From the NCBI GenBank assembly GCA_050247075.1, contig JBFWUW010000001.1, forward strand, positions 1-64,000: DNA of 64,000 nucleotides, given 5' to 3'. Below the pieces are notes generated by a model. That model did no database searches and was not told where the DNA came from. It saw only the letters and a list, made by a program, of their open reading frames with translations. Shown piece by piece: positions 49,524-57,745 of the stretch. Source of the DNA: JBFWUW01 sp050247075. GTDB lineage: Bacteria; Planctomycetota; Planctomycetia; Pirellulales; JBFWUW01. Numbering within the stretch: position 1 is the stretch's first letter; the number at the start of each line of letters is the position of its first letter. Made by a program: the position numbers and the translations under genes.

Positions 49524-51326
49524 ATGACAATCAAGAAAACCAATTCGGCGCAGCACCAGGCTTTTGTGGATGCCATTTTGGCTCCGGCGGTCCCTGCCGC
49601 GGTAAGGTCCAAGATACTCATCGACTCGGTCCTAACCGCGGCCGCGGAACCGGCTGCCATGCAAGGGGCGATTACGGCCATGTTGGAACAAGCGGCCAGT
49701 TCTGGCGGCAATGCCGCCGCTGAGTTAGCAGAGGCCAAGGGTCGCTATGAACAGGCTCTCCGCGAAATGGAGAACGGTCCAGCGCGGCCGGCCACCTTTA
49801 TCGCTTTGGCGGAGGGGCTGATGCCCGGCCCCAAGTCTCGCATTCACTGCGTTACCCCGGACGGCCAAGAGCGATTTCCGTTCGCTCACGATGATGTCAA
49901 GACCGAAGACCTAAGGCCGGGCATGACCCTGTTCTTGGATGCCAAAGGGGCGGTTGTGCTGGGGAGCAGCGATTGGACTCCGCCGGTTGGGCCGCAGGCT
50001 ACGTTTCGTCGACAACTGCCAGGCCGCCAGCAGGTGGAAGTCGCGGTGCGTGACGAAACCATCACGCTATATGCGGCGGGTGCCGTGCTCAAGGCGATCG
50101 ACGAAGGCCAACTCAAACGCAATGACAAGGTGCTGTACTGTCCACACCGCCAGATGGCGTTCGATGTGATCCCCGCGTCGGAGGACCGTCGGCACCGTTT
50201 CATCGATAGCAGCCACATTCCGGACATTGTCCCCAGCCGCGATATCGGCCAACCTCATCCATCGCTGCGCTGGCTGGTGCAACGGACGCGGATCTTAATG
50301 TTCCGGCCGGACATTGCGCAACGGTGCGATCAGCGGCCTCGCGTATCGCTGCTGATGACAGGCCCTTCCGGGGTGGGGAAGACTTTGCAGGTCAAAGCGT
50401 TCCAAGCGCTCTTCGCCAAGATGATGGTCGAGCGAACGGGGCGCGACGACATCGGCAGCCGCGTGATTCGCGTGAGGGTCTCGGAGATGCTCAGCCAGTG
50501 GCTGGGCGAGGCGGACAAGAACTGGGATGCCCTGTTCGACGACATCGCGTTTCTGGCCAGCCAAGAGATTGAAACGGCCAACGGCGAGCGGATCCGCCTG
50601 CCGATCACCATTGTTCTGGAGGAGATCGAAGGCATCGCCCGTCGCCGTAGCGAACACGACGGGGCTGGCGGAGCCTATGACCGCATCATGGGAACGTTGC
50701 TGCAACGGCTCGATGATCCAAATGAGGAATTGTCCAAACTTCCCATTATCATCATTAGTACCACGAACAAGCCTTCGCTGATCGACGTGGCCATGCACCG
50801 CCGCCTGGGTGGAAAGATTGCCCGCTTTCACCGTCTCAATCGGGCTGGCCTGGCCGCGGTGCTGGGCAAGAAGATCAAGGCGCACTACCCGTTTGCCTCG
50901 TTGAACGGCCATTCGCAAAGTGAGTTGCGCGTAGGGTTGATCGACCAGGTGGTCAGCCGGTTCCATAGCCAGGCCTTCGATGGCGCAGGCCAGGTGGAGA
51001 TCACCTTGCGCGACGGCGTGAAACTGACGCGGTACTACCGCGACTTCATGACCGGAGCCGTCGTGGAGCAGGCCCTGGCGGACTGCGTGGACGAACTCAG
51101 CTTTCAAGCCGAACGGGGCGGTTGGGATGGGGTGGGCCTCAGCGGATCGGCCTTGATCGACGCCTTGATTCGACAGATCGAACCGCTGATCGAAAACATG
51201 ACGGAGTACAACGCCAGCGATTATGTCGATCTGCCGGACGCGGCCCTGGTGGCCAAGGTGCGCCGTCTGGCCGGCCCCAAGCCGGTCGTCGGCCGGCTCA
51301 CTTTGCCGCGGGAGGTGACCGCATGA
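49524..51326 (+). CDS. AAA+ ATPase related to ARC/Mpa-type proteasomal unfoldases
   Basis: ATG 49524 follows GAAGGA. The 600-residue protein has an N-terminal helical/coiled-coil stretch (AAAELAEAKGRYEQALREME, 64-84) and a beta-rich region (about 90-220), possibly OB-fold domains as in ARC/Mpa. The AAA+ domain has a P-loop GPSGVGKT (280-287), an aromatic-hydrophobic-Gly pore-loop segment SQWLGEAD (325-332), Walker B IVLEEIEG (363-370) and IIIISTTNKP as sensor 1. Proteasomal ATPases have YVG in the pore loop; WLG here fits translocation of unfolded chains. In this locus it may unfold or extract tagged proteins. Its stop overlaps the next AAA+ gene (ATGA). Confidence 0.72.
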   Translation: MTIKKTNSAQHQAFVDAILAPAVPAAVRSKILIDSVLTAAAEPAAMQGAITAMLEQAASSGGNAAAELAEAKGRYEQALREMENGPARPATFIALAEGLMPGPKSRIHCVTPDGQERFPFAHDDVKTEDLRPGMTLFLDAKGAVVLGSSDWTPPVGPQATFRRQLPGRQQVEVAVRDETITLYAAGAVLKAIDEGQLKRNDKVLYCPHRQMAFDVIPASEDRRHRFIDSSHIPDIVPSRDIGQPHPSLRWLVQRTRILMFRPDIAQRCDQRPRVSLLMTGPSGVGKTLQVKAFQALFAKMMVERTGRDDIGSRVIRVRVSEMLSQWLGEADKNWDALFDDIAFLASQEIETANGERIRLPITIVLEEIEGIARRRSEHDGAGGAYDRIMGTLLQRLDDPNEELSKLPIIIISTTNKPSLIDVAMHRRLGGKIARFHRLNRAGLAAVLGKKIKAHYPFASLNGHSQSELRVGLIDQVVSRFHSQAFDGAGQVEITLRDGVKLTRYYRDFMTGAVVEQALADCVDELSFQAERGGWDGVGLSGSALIDALIRQIEPLIENMTEYNASDYVDLPDAALVAKVRRLAGPKPVVGRLTLPREVTA

Positions 51327-52567
51327 CCAAGGCCAATCTCACCGCGGCCATTCATCAACCGATGGCTTGCTTGCTGCAGGCGCATCAGGTCAAGCTGTCG
51401 CAACCGCGCGATTGTATGTTGCAATTGAACGCCGTGCCCCTGGGCCCAGGATTCAATAAGCGCTGTACGAATGCCCTAATGCGGCAGCGGCCAAGACTGC
51501 AAGGTTGGGCTGCCTATGTCGATGACGATCTGACGTATTTAGGTGACGTCGCCTCTCGGCGAGCGATGTTTGCCGGAGCCCGGCGCAATGGTTGGCTTGA
51601 GCTGACACCAGCCGAACCAATCGCGGGCGATGTCAATTGCGGCATTGTCTGGCTGCTCGAGCAGTTGGATAGCCCTTTGCGAAAACTGGCACCGCGCGAG
51701 AACGGCTGTCCCAGCCAGCCAGGCGCAGACGATCCGCCGATCGATGCGGAATCCTTGGGCGCACCAGCGTTTCATCGCCTGGGGTCGGGACTGATGAACA
51801 GCCCTGTCTTGAATCGCGTGGGGCGTCAACTTGATTTGCAAAAACTGTTGCCGAAAGGATTTACGGCGACTTGGATGCAGTCTGATGCGGCTTTGCTGGC
51901 CGCCGAGACCGTCACGCGACAGGCGGCTCCGCGTTGTCCGCTCATTATTGGACCGTCGGGCAGCGGGCGGTCGAGCATCGCCCGGATGGCCGCCGATCGA
52001 CTGATCCGGAAAGGATGCGTGGAGCAGATCCTGGAAGTAACCGGCGCGGCAATCGCGTCGGGTTCGATTTTTTGGCCCGAACGGGACGAACGCCTGCGGC
52101 AGACGTTGGCCGCGTTGGAAGAGTGCGATCCCCAGCGAAGGGTGCTGGTGTTGGTCGAGCAGTTTGACCTGGCGCTAATCCAATCGTCCGTGGCGGCGGG
52201 TCTGCTGGCCGACTCGCTCGATGCAGGCTTGCGCATGATCGCCGTGGCTCGGCCTGGCTTTGGTCCCAAGGCGTTGCGCCGCGAAGCCGGGTTGCGCCGC
52301 CGACTGGAACTGGTTGCAGTCGAGGCCATGCCGCCGGATGACGCGCTTCGTATCATTCGCCAGTGCTGGTCCGTGCATCCACTGGCTGAGCGGCTGGAGA
52401 TTTCAGCCGATGTGCCGGGCTTGATCGTGACATTGGCCCAGCGCCGTCCAGGCACCTTGCCTGGCAGTGCGCTAGGCATGCTGGATGCCGTGGCCAGCCG
52501 GGCCATGTTGGTCGGCCAGACCCAGATCGGACCCGATGACCTGTATCACCTGGTAGCGACTGCTTAA
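51323..52567 (+). CDS. Second AAA+ ATPase with altered P-loop
   Basis: It starts at an ATG overlapping the stop of the previous gene. The 414-residue protein has an N-terminal part of about 195 residues without a known motif and a C-terminal AAA+ domain: P-loop LIIGPSGSGRSSIARMAADR (207-226), Walker B VLVLVEQFD (274-282) and a sensor-like MIAVARPG. The canonical P-loop lysine is replaced by arginine (GSGRS), which usually lowers or abolishes ATP hydrolysis. It may be a regulatory subunit of the neighbouring ATPase, made in stoichiometric amounts through translational coupling. Confidence 0.65.
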   Translation: MTKANLTAAIHQPMACLLQAHQVKLSQPRDCMLQLNAVPLGPGFNKRCTNALMRQRPRLQGWAAYVDDDLTYLGDVASRRAMFAGARRNGWLELTPAEPIAGDVNCGIVWLLEQLDSPLRKLAPRENGCPSQPGADDPPIDAESLGAPAFHRLGSGLMNSPVLNRVGRQLDLQKLLPKGFTATWMQSDAALLAAETVTRQAAPRCPLIIGPSGSGRSSIARMAADRLIRKGCVEQILEVTGAAIASGSIFWPERDERLRQTLAALEECDPQRRVLVLVEQFDLALIQSSVAAGLLADSLDAGLRMIAVARPGFGPKALRREAGLRRRLELVAVEAMPPDDALRIIRQCWSVHPLAERLEISADVPGLIVTLAQRRPGTLPGSALGMLDAVASRAMLVGQTQIGPDDLYHLVATA

Positions 52568-52634
52568 TGGACATGAACCGTGATTGGCTTTTTCCGATGA
52601 TCTTGACCGCCACTTTTCCCAGGAGGACTTTCTG

Positions 52635-52946
52635 ATGTCCAACGAACGCAATCGACAACACGAACAGACTGGTGGGACCGGCCCCGACCCATTTAGCGAT
52701 GGGTTTTCCGCTGGCACGGCCCTGTCGGAAGCCCAGATTCAAGTCATTCATGGAGTGCATGCGCATAGCCTGCCACTGTTGGGCCGCACCGTGGGACAGG
52801 CTCGGGCCGAACTGTCCGAGCGGATGAATATCGCCCCCGATGCTGTCGCGGTGATCGACGGCAACACCGTGCCGGAAGATACCGTGCTGGCCGAGGGACA
52901 GGTGTTGACCTTCGTGAAACACGCTGGGGAGAAGGGGGCGTCGTGA
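52635..52946 (+). CDS. Second ubiquitin-like beta-grasp protein (module 2)
   Basis: ATG 52635 has AGGAGGA a few bases upstream. The 103-residue protein has a Gly/Ser-rich flexible head of about 30 residues and a ubiquitin-like fold: IQVIHGVHAHSLPLLGRTVG, QARAELSERMNIAPDAVAVI, DGNTVPEDTVLAEGQVLTFV, KHAGEKG. The fold resembles ThiS/MoaD-type and prokaryotic ubiquitin-like proteins (strand, helix, DGNTV turn, last strand). The C-terminus HAGEKGAS lacks Gly-Gly. Either processing is required or the tag uses another end. It opens module 2, which repeats E2, JAMM and E1 functions. Confidence 0.7.
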   Translation: MSNERNRQHEQTGGTGPDPFSDGFSAGTALSEAQIQVIHGVHAHSLPLLGRTVGQARAELSERMNIAPDAVAVIDGNTVPEDTVLAEGQVLTFVKHAGEKGAS

Positions 52947-52985
52947 TCGAGTCAGGGGCCATCACAAACCCAGGAGTTCTTTGCC

Positions 52986-53837
52986 ATGAGCGACAAACTT
53001 GTGCTGGAAAACGGCCGTGCCCAGCTAACGACGGACGAAGGCTGCAACTTTGAGTTAGAAGAGAGCCGGCTGATGGACATGCTGCGGGCCGACTACGAAC
53101 TGCCGATCAACGGCTCGGCCATGCCCGACGGCGTGAAGTTCGTGGAATGGCGGCCGCCGCTATTGTGCGTGGTCCATCAATTGCCGCCCCATGTGCGTCA
53201 ACTCAAGTGGATCACCGACGACTCGCCCGCCCCTTTCGGTCCTGGGGCCACGTTTCGCCCGCGGCGGCTAAGCCTGCCGTACACCGTCACCTTTGCCATG
53301 TACATGTTGCGAAACGGCCGGCTGCACCTCTTGGGCAATAACGAACTCTATTTTCGCAACCAGCCGCTCCTCTCACGAGATGACCCTTTGTGCATTCCGG
53401 CGTTGTTGAATGTTTCTTGGATCGAGACGGGCAAGCGCATTCGCTGTTGGATCTGTACCCAACATTTGGGCCACGCGGCGAAGGACGATTGGACGCAGCA
53501 GTTGTGCAATTTATTGAATCACACTTGGAATGGGGCTTTCAATTGGAGCTCGGAGAAACACGAGGGGAAATCGACGTTTGGGGCTTCGCATGGCATCCAC
53601 CCGGCGCTGGCCTCCGTCGATCTGTGGGAGCAGGCGACAGCAGCCGACGACGCCTTCGGACTGACAGTACCGTGGCTGAAATCATCCTTGACGGTCAACC
53701 AGCAGATCGACGCCATGCTGCAAGAGTGCCGGCCGTCGGCGGGCGGAAGCATTTTGATGCGGGCCGCGCGAGGCAAATCGACCCCCAGCCTGGTGGCGAA
53801 GTTGCTGAACCTAGCGCAGAAGACGGTTGGCAAGTGA
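52986..53837 (+). CDS. Probable E2-like protein, related in layout to PRTRC system protein B (module 2)
   Basis: The 283-residue protein contains strands RPPLLCVVHQLPPHVRQLKW, LPYTVTFAMYMLRNGRLHLL and PLCIPALLNVSWIETGKRI, followed by CWICTQHLGH. In PRTRC system protein B and related prokaryotic E2 families the order is similar: a PLPxLLFVxRxGRL segment, then NVYxxG-VCWG. Two cysteines in CWIC are candidates for the catalytic residue. The position between a ubiquitin-like and a JAMM gene supports an E2 role. The sequence similarity is weak, so the call depends largely on context. Confidence 0.5.
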   Translation: MSDKLVLENGRAQLTTDEGCNFELEESRLMDMLRADYELPINGSAMPDGVKFVEWRPPLLCVVHQLPPHVRQLKWITDDSPAPFGPGATFRPRRLSLPYTVTFAMYMLRNGRLHLLGNNELYFRNQPLLSRDDPLCIPALLNVSWIETGKRIRCWICTQHLGHAAKDDWTQQLCNLLNHTWNGAFNWSSEKHEGKSTFGASHGIHPALASVDLWEQATAADDAFGLTVPWLKSSLTVNQQIDAMLQECRPSAGGSILMRAARGKSTPSLVAKLLNLAQKTVGK

Positions 53838-53862
53838 CTCGGTGACGTTTTCACCCATCCGC

Positions 53863-53886
53863 GGGAGGCGTTTTCAACGCCGATCA
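53863..53886 (+). repeat. REP-like repeat, second type, inside the operon
   Basis: GGGAGGCGTTTTCAACGCCG lies in the 87-base gap between the E2-like and JAMM genes of module 2. It forms a hairpin in the transcript and could affect stability of the mRNA around it. Confidence 0.6.
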
Positions 53887-53924
53887 CGACTATCAGGCAT
53901 TCCCCGTTCATCTTGGAGCCCATC

Positions 53925-54689
53925 ATGTCCCACATTCCCATCTATCTCAAAACCTCCTCCGATATGCCTCGGCCGACGGAAGCGGAATTCTATTGGGTCA
54001 CAGCCAATGGCACGTTCTTGGGCCGGAACCATCCGTTTTTCACCAGCGAAGTCCTGGCCCAGAAGCCGCCGCGGGCCTTGGCCGAACATCGGGCCGCCTG
54101 CACCATTCGGTATCCGCGGCTGGGCATGGCGGCTTTGGAATATATCGTCGGCTTTTTTGACCGTGTGTACGAACTGCACGGGTCGGAGTCGATCGTGCTG
54201 CTTTATTGGGATCTGGTCCGCAAGCGCTACCGATTGGTGGTGCCGCCGCAGACGGCCACGGTGTGGGAGACATCCAGCGGTTCGCGTTCGGCGCTTGACG
54301 TGGCGTACGAAACGCCAACCGCGCCTCCCAAGAACTGCCTGCTGGTGGCCGATATCCATTGTCACGGCGACTATGCGGCCTATTCGTCGTACACCGACGA
54401 AAAGGACGAAATCCACCGAGACGGAGTCCACGCCATCGTCGGCCGCATTCATCGCGAACCGCCCGAATTCCATCTGGAGATTGCCGTGGACGGCAGTCGC
54501 TTCGGATTGCAATTCGACCACTTTTTTAGCGGGTACGAACGCCGCCGCCGCGACATTCCACAAGCCTGGCTCGACCAGGTGAAAGTCAAAGTCGATCGTC
54601 CCTCGCCCCCCTCACGCAACTATTCGTCCACTTCTTACTACGACGACGGATACGACAGCAGCAAGTGGAAAGAGGACCGTTGGCGGTAG
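53925..54689 (+). CDS. JAMM/JAB metallopeptidase (module 2)
   Basis: ATG 53925 has GGAG seven bases upstream. The 254-residue protein carries a full JAMM motif: VADIHCHGDYAAYSSYTD has His145-x-His147, seven residues, Ser155, two residues, Asp158. Upstream strands (SIVLLYWDLVRKRYRLVVPP) and a downstream segment (HAIVGRIHREPPEFHLEIAV) complete the JAB fold. Glu83 in VYELHG is a possible catalytic acid. JAMM enzymes cleave ubiquitin-like proteins from substrates or from precursors. The protein resembles PRTRC system protein A by its position next to E2-like and ThiF genes. The C-terminus is Tyr/Ser-rich and disordered. Confidence 0.78.
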   Translation: MSHIPIYLKTSSDMPRPTEAEFYWVTANGTFLGRNHPFFTSEVLAQKPPRALAEHRAACTIRYPRLGMAALEYIVGFFDRVYELHGSESIVLLYWDLVRKRYRLVVPPQTATVWETSSGSRSALDVAYETPTAPPKNCLLVADIHCHGDYAAYSSYTDEKDEIHRDGVHAIVGRIHREPPEFHLEIAVDGSRFGLQFDHFFSGYERRRRDIPQAWLDQVKVKVDRPSPPSRNYSSTSYYDDGYDSSKWKEDRWR

Positions 54690-54733
54690 TCGAAGTTTTC
54701 GAGTCGCAATTCACATTTTCAAGGAGCCAACTC

Positions 54734-55522
54734 ATGGACCACGAACCGCAACTCGCCCAATCCGATCTGCATTGCCAACTTTCCGCCGATACGCGGATCG
54801 TACTGATTGGCTTGGGGGGAATTGGGGGGGCGGTGCTGCAATATCTGGCCTTGTTCCTGCATCATTTGCAACTGCCGTTGCGGCTGGTACTGGTGGACGG
54901 CGATAAGTACCAGCCTCGCGATTCCGCCCGGCAAACGTTTGGCACATTGGGCAATAAGGCCGAAGTCAAGGCCCGCGAGACGCTCGATCTGTTGCCGGAA
55001 AGCCAACTGACCATCGTGCCGCTGCCAGAGTATGTTGGACTGGAAAACATCGGCCGCGTGATCAAGGCCGGCGACCATGTGCTGCTCTGTGTCGATAATC
55101 ATCCCACGCGCAAGATGGTGGCGGACCATTGTCACACCTTGGCCGATGTTGTGCTGCTCAGTGGCGGCAACGACGGCATCGAACCGCCCGACCAGCGCGG
55201 CACATATGGAAACGTGCAGATCGCCATCCGCCAGGCGGGCCGCGATGCGACCGCCCCGCTGACGCGGTTTCACCCCGAACTGGCCCAGCCTCAAGGCAGC
55301 CTGCCTGGTGATCTTTCGTGCGGCGAACTGGTGCAGTCGGTGCCGCAGATACTCTTCACCAATTTGGCGGTGGCCAGTGCCATGCTCTCGGCCTACTTTG
55401 CCTATCTCTGCGGCCGGCTGCACTATCAAGAGGTGCAGCTCGACATTCTGGAAGCCCGCATGTTGCCGCTGTTTCCGATCAAGCCGGAAAGCCTTTGGCA
55501 GTCTGCCACCGTGGACGCGTGA
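54734..55522 (+). CDS. ThiF/E1-like activating enzyme (module 2)
   Basis: ATG 54734 follows AAGGAG. The 262-residue protein is a compact ThiF domain: RIVLIGLGGIGGAVLQYLAL (21-40) with the nucleotide loop, LVLVDGDKYQPRDSARQTFG, KAEVKARETLD (Lys) and VLLCVDNHPTRKMVADHC for the crossover. It has no extended zinc tail, unlike the first E1. Size and layout match the ThiF of PRTRC systems and other short bacterial E1 proteins. It would adenylate the ubiquitin-like protein of module 2. It is the last gene of the locus and converges with a receiver gene 30 bases away. Confidence 0.82.
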   Translation: MDHEPQLAQSDLHCQLSADTRIVLIGLGGIGGAVLQYLALFLHHLQLPLRLVLVDGDKYQPRDSARQTFGTLGNKAEVKARETLDLLPESQLTIVPLPEYVGLENIGRVIKAGDHVLLCVDNHPTRKMVADHCHTLADVVLLSGGNDGIEPPDQRGTYGNVQIAIRQAGRDATAPLTRFHPELAQPQGSLPGDLSCGELVQSVPQILFTNLAVASAMLSAYFAYLCGRLHYQEVQLDILEARMLPLFPIKPESLWQSATVDA

Positions 55523-55552
55523 ACCGCATTTGCCAGCAAGAACTGGGCACTC

Positions 55553-56095
55553 TTACGGCTTTGTCTCGCCGCCTGCGCCGGAATCATCTTCCATGCCTTC
55601 AATGTATCGGCGCAAACGCTCGACCTCGTCGGTCACATGCCGCAGCCTGAGCATGTTTTCCACCCGCTTAAGCAGTTCCAGCTTATTGACGGGCTTGCTG
55701 AGAAAATCATCGGTGCCGGCGTTGACGGCCCGTTCGATGTCGCCCAACTCGTTTAAGGCCGTGACCATCAGCACCATGATGCCCCGCGTGCCGGGCGATT
55801 CCTTCAATTGCTGGCAAACCTCGAAGCCCGATAGCTTGGGCATCATAATGTCCAGCAGAATCAGATCTGGCTTGAATGAGGCCACCTTGTCGAGGGTGTC
55901 GCGGCCATCCACGGCGATTTCCAGGTCGCAATCGACGCCCGCCAGATAGGCTTCCAGCAACTCGACATTGGTCGGGTTGTCGTCGGCGATCAAAATGCGG
56001 CTTTTGTTGGGCGGAGGCATGGATATTTCGGGCTGGCCGCCAACCGGTGGAACTCGCGGACCAGCAGGCTGGGGTTGAGGCTGTGGATCGGGCAT
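55553..56095 (-). CDS. Stand-alone receiver-domain response regulator
   Basis: The 180-residue protein has a Pro-rich head of about 30 residues, a receiver domain and a short helical tail. An in-frame ATG at 56020 would give a start closer to the receiver domain. Its motifs are ILIADDNPTNVELLEAYLAG (acidic pair), DLILLDIMMPKLSGFEVCQQ with the phosphoacceptor Asp, MVTALNE and DDFLSKPVNKLELLKRVENM with Lys. There is no output domain apart from the tail LRHVTDEVERLRRYIEG. It probably relays phosphate to another protein. No kinase gene is adjacent. Confidence 0.85.
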   Translation of the reverse strand: MPDPQPQPQPAGPRVPPVGGQPEISMPPPNKSRILIADDNPTNVELLEAYLAGVDCDLEIAVDGRDTLDKVASFKPDLILLDIMMPKLSGFEVCQQLKESPGTRGIMVLMVTALNELGDIERAVNAGTDDFLSKPVNKLELLKRVENMLRLRHVTDEVERLRRYIEGMEDDSGAGGETKP

Positions 56096-56309
56096 CGGAC
56101 TACGGTCGGATTTGCAAGCCGTGAATTATAGGACCAGCGGCATCCGCTGGAAATGGGCCGGCGATTGATTGCCACGGTTTGAAGGACATGGCCGGCGCGG
56201 GTTCTGTCGCGGGGGGACCGGCACCGCTACAATGCGGCACGTTCGGCCAGTCTCTGGCGGCAGCGGCTGGTTCTCAGGAAGTCCACGCACCTCTACCCTT
56301 GCATTTGTA

Positions 56310-57215
56310 ATGAGCAGTAACGCCGATCAAGTCACCTCGCTTCGCTGGCACAAGTTTTCGGTCTTGGACGACGGGTTTGTGTGCCTGGTCGACTGCATGG
56401 GCGACGACCAGGCCGTGGTGCAGGCGGCTCGCGTCAGCTATGGCGAGGGGACGCGCAAAGTCTCTGACGATCGCGGCTTGATCCGCTACCTGATGCGGCA
56501 TCGGCACACGACCCCATTTGAAATGGCCGAGATCAAGCTGCTGGTCCGCGTCCCCATGGATTGTTGGCGGCAATGGATTCGGCATCGGGCCGCCAGCGTC
56601 AACGAATACAGCACGCGATACTCCCTGGCGATCGACGCCGCGCAGCGCACCTCGCCCGACGAATGGCGCTCGCAGGCCAGCTCCAACCGCCAAGGGAGCG
56701 CCGGCCTGTTGCCCGCCGAACAAGGCGCGGAGCTGACCGCCGAGGAAACCGAGTTTCAGGACCGCGCCCGGCGGATTTACGAACACCGCATTGAATTGGG
56801 GGTGGCCCGCGAACAGGCTCGCAAGGATTTGCCGCTGGCGACCTACACGGAAGCCTACTGGAAGATCGACCTGCACAACTTGCTGCATTTCCTGGCATTG
56901 CGGATGGACAGCCATGCCCAGGAGGAAATCCGCCGGTACGCCGAGACGATCGGCCAACAAATCGTCGCGCCGCTGTTTCCGTTGGTTTGGCAGGCCTTCG
57001 TCGACTACCGGCTGCAAGGGACATTTCTGTCGCGCTTGGACCAAGAAGTTATTCGACGGCTGGTGGCCCGATTGGCCGCCAGTGGCCGCGCGACCGGCAC
57101 CGAAGAGGATTTCTTGGCCGTTCAAGACCCCGATTGGGTCGAGCTGGCCCGCTCGCGCGAACGCGACGAATGCCGCGAGCGGCTGCGTTCACTGGGATTA
57201 TTGCCCCCGGAATAG
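56310..57215 (+). CDS. thyX: Flavin-dependent thymidylate synthase
   Basis: I start at ATG 56310. The 301-residue protein carries the ThyX signature RHRAASVNEYSTRYSL, which binds FAD and dUMP, and the segments MRHRHTTPFEMAEIKLLVRV, LPLATYTEAYWKIDLHNLLH and FLALRMDSHAQEEIRRYAET. ThyX makes dTMP from dUMP using methylene-tetrahydrofolate, FAD and NADPH. It replaces ThyA in many bacteria including planctomycetes. The C-terminal 60 residues beyond the core are Arg-rich. The frame is open further upstream, but that part is not ThyX-like. Confidence 0.96.
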   Translation: MSSNADQVTSLRWHKFSVLDDGFVCLVDCMGDDQAVVQAARVSYGEGTRKVSDDRGLIRYLMRHRHTTPFEMAEIKLLVRVPMDCWRQWIRHRAASVNEYSTRYSLAIDAAQRTSPDEWRSQASSNRQGSAGLLPAEQGAELTAEETEFQDRARRIYEHRIELGVAREQARKDLPLATYTEAYWKIDLHNLLHFLALRMDSHAQEEIRRYAETIGQQIVAPLFPLVWQAFVDYRLQGTFLSRLDQEVIRRLVARLAASGRATGTEEDFLAVQDPDWVELARSRERDECRERLRSLGLLPPE

Positions 57216-57233
57216 ACAAGCGCGGACATTGGC

Positions 57234-57305
57234 TGTAGGAGGCGATTCCATCGCCGATCAGCGCGGATCGAATGGCGGTAATCGGCGATGGAATCGCCTC
57301 CTACA
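57234..57305. repeat. Pair of REP-like repeats in inverted orientation
   Basis: A first-type copy at 57234-57260 faces an inverted copy at 57280-57305, so the RNA can form a stem of about 26 bp with a 19-base loop, in addition to the small internal hairpins. It separates thyX from the next gene. It may act as a transcription or mRNA-stability barrier, although no T-run follows. Confidence 0.75.
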
Positions 57306-57336
57306 AGACTTCACCCTAGGACAACACGATACCACT

Positions 57337-57726
57337 ATGAGTGACGCTACCCGGCAAGAACTGATTCAACTCAACCAGAAACTGCTCGATTCCATCGTCA
57401 GCGGCGATTGGAAAACCTACGCCGATCTGTGCGACCCCACGCTGAGTTGCTTCGAGCCGGAAGCCCGCGGCAATCTGGTCGAGGGAATGCCGTTCCACAA
57501 GTTCTATTTTGACCTGGGTGCGGGCGAGGGCCCGCGCACGGTGACGATGTCCGCCCCGCACGTCCGCCTGATGGGCGACAGTGCCATCGTCAGCTATATC
57601 CGCCTCAACCAGCGGCTAGACCCATGCGGCGAGCCAGTGGTAAAGCCGATCGAAGAAACCCGCGTCTGGCAAAAGCAGCCGTCGGGCTGGAAGCATGTCC
57701 ACTTCCATCGTTCCGCCGTCGTCTAA
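57337..57726 (+). CDS. CaMKII-association-domain (NTF2-like) protein
   Basis: The 129-residue protein resembles the association domain of calcium/calmodulin-dependent kinase II: LNQKLLDSIVSGDWKTYADL, then LSCFEPEARGNLVEGMPFHK with FYFDLG, SAPHVRLMGDSAIVSYIRLN and the C-terminal ETRVWQKQPSGWKHVHFHRS. In animals this NTF2-like fold forms the kinase hub. In bacteria it occurs as a stand-alone SnoaL-like protein of unknown role, perhaps binding small ligands. It is preceded by the REP pair and has no clear ribosome site close to the ATG. Confidence 0.85.
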   Translation: MSDATRQELIQLNQKLLDSIVSGDWKTYADLCDPTLSCFEPEARGNLVEGMPFHKFYFDLGAGEGPRTVTMSAPHVRLMGDSAIVSYIRLNQRLDPCGEPVVKPIEETRVWQKQPSGWKHVHFHRSAVV

Positions 57727-57745
57727 CCGCGGACATTGCTGTTCC

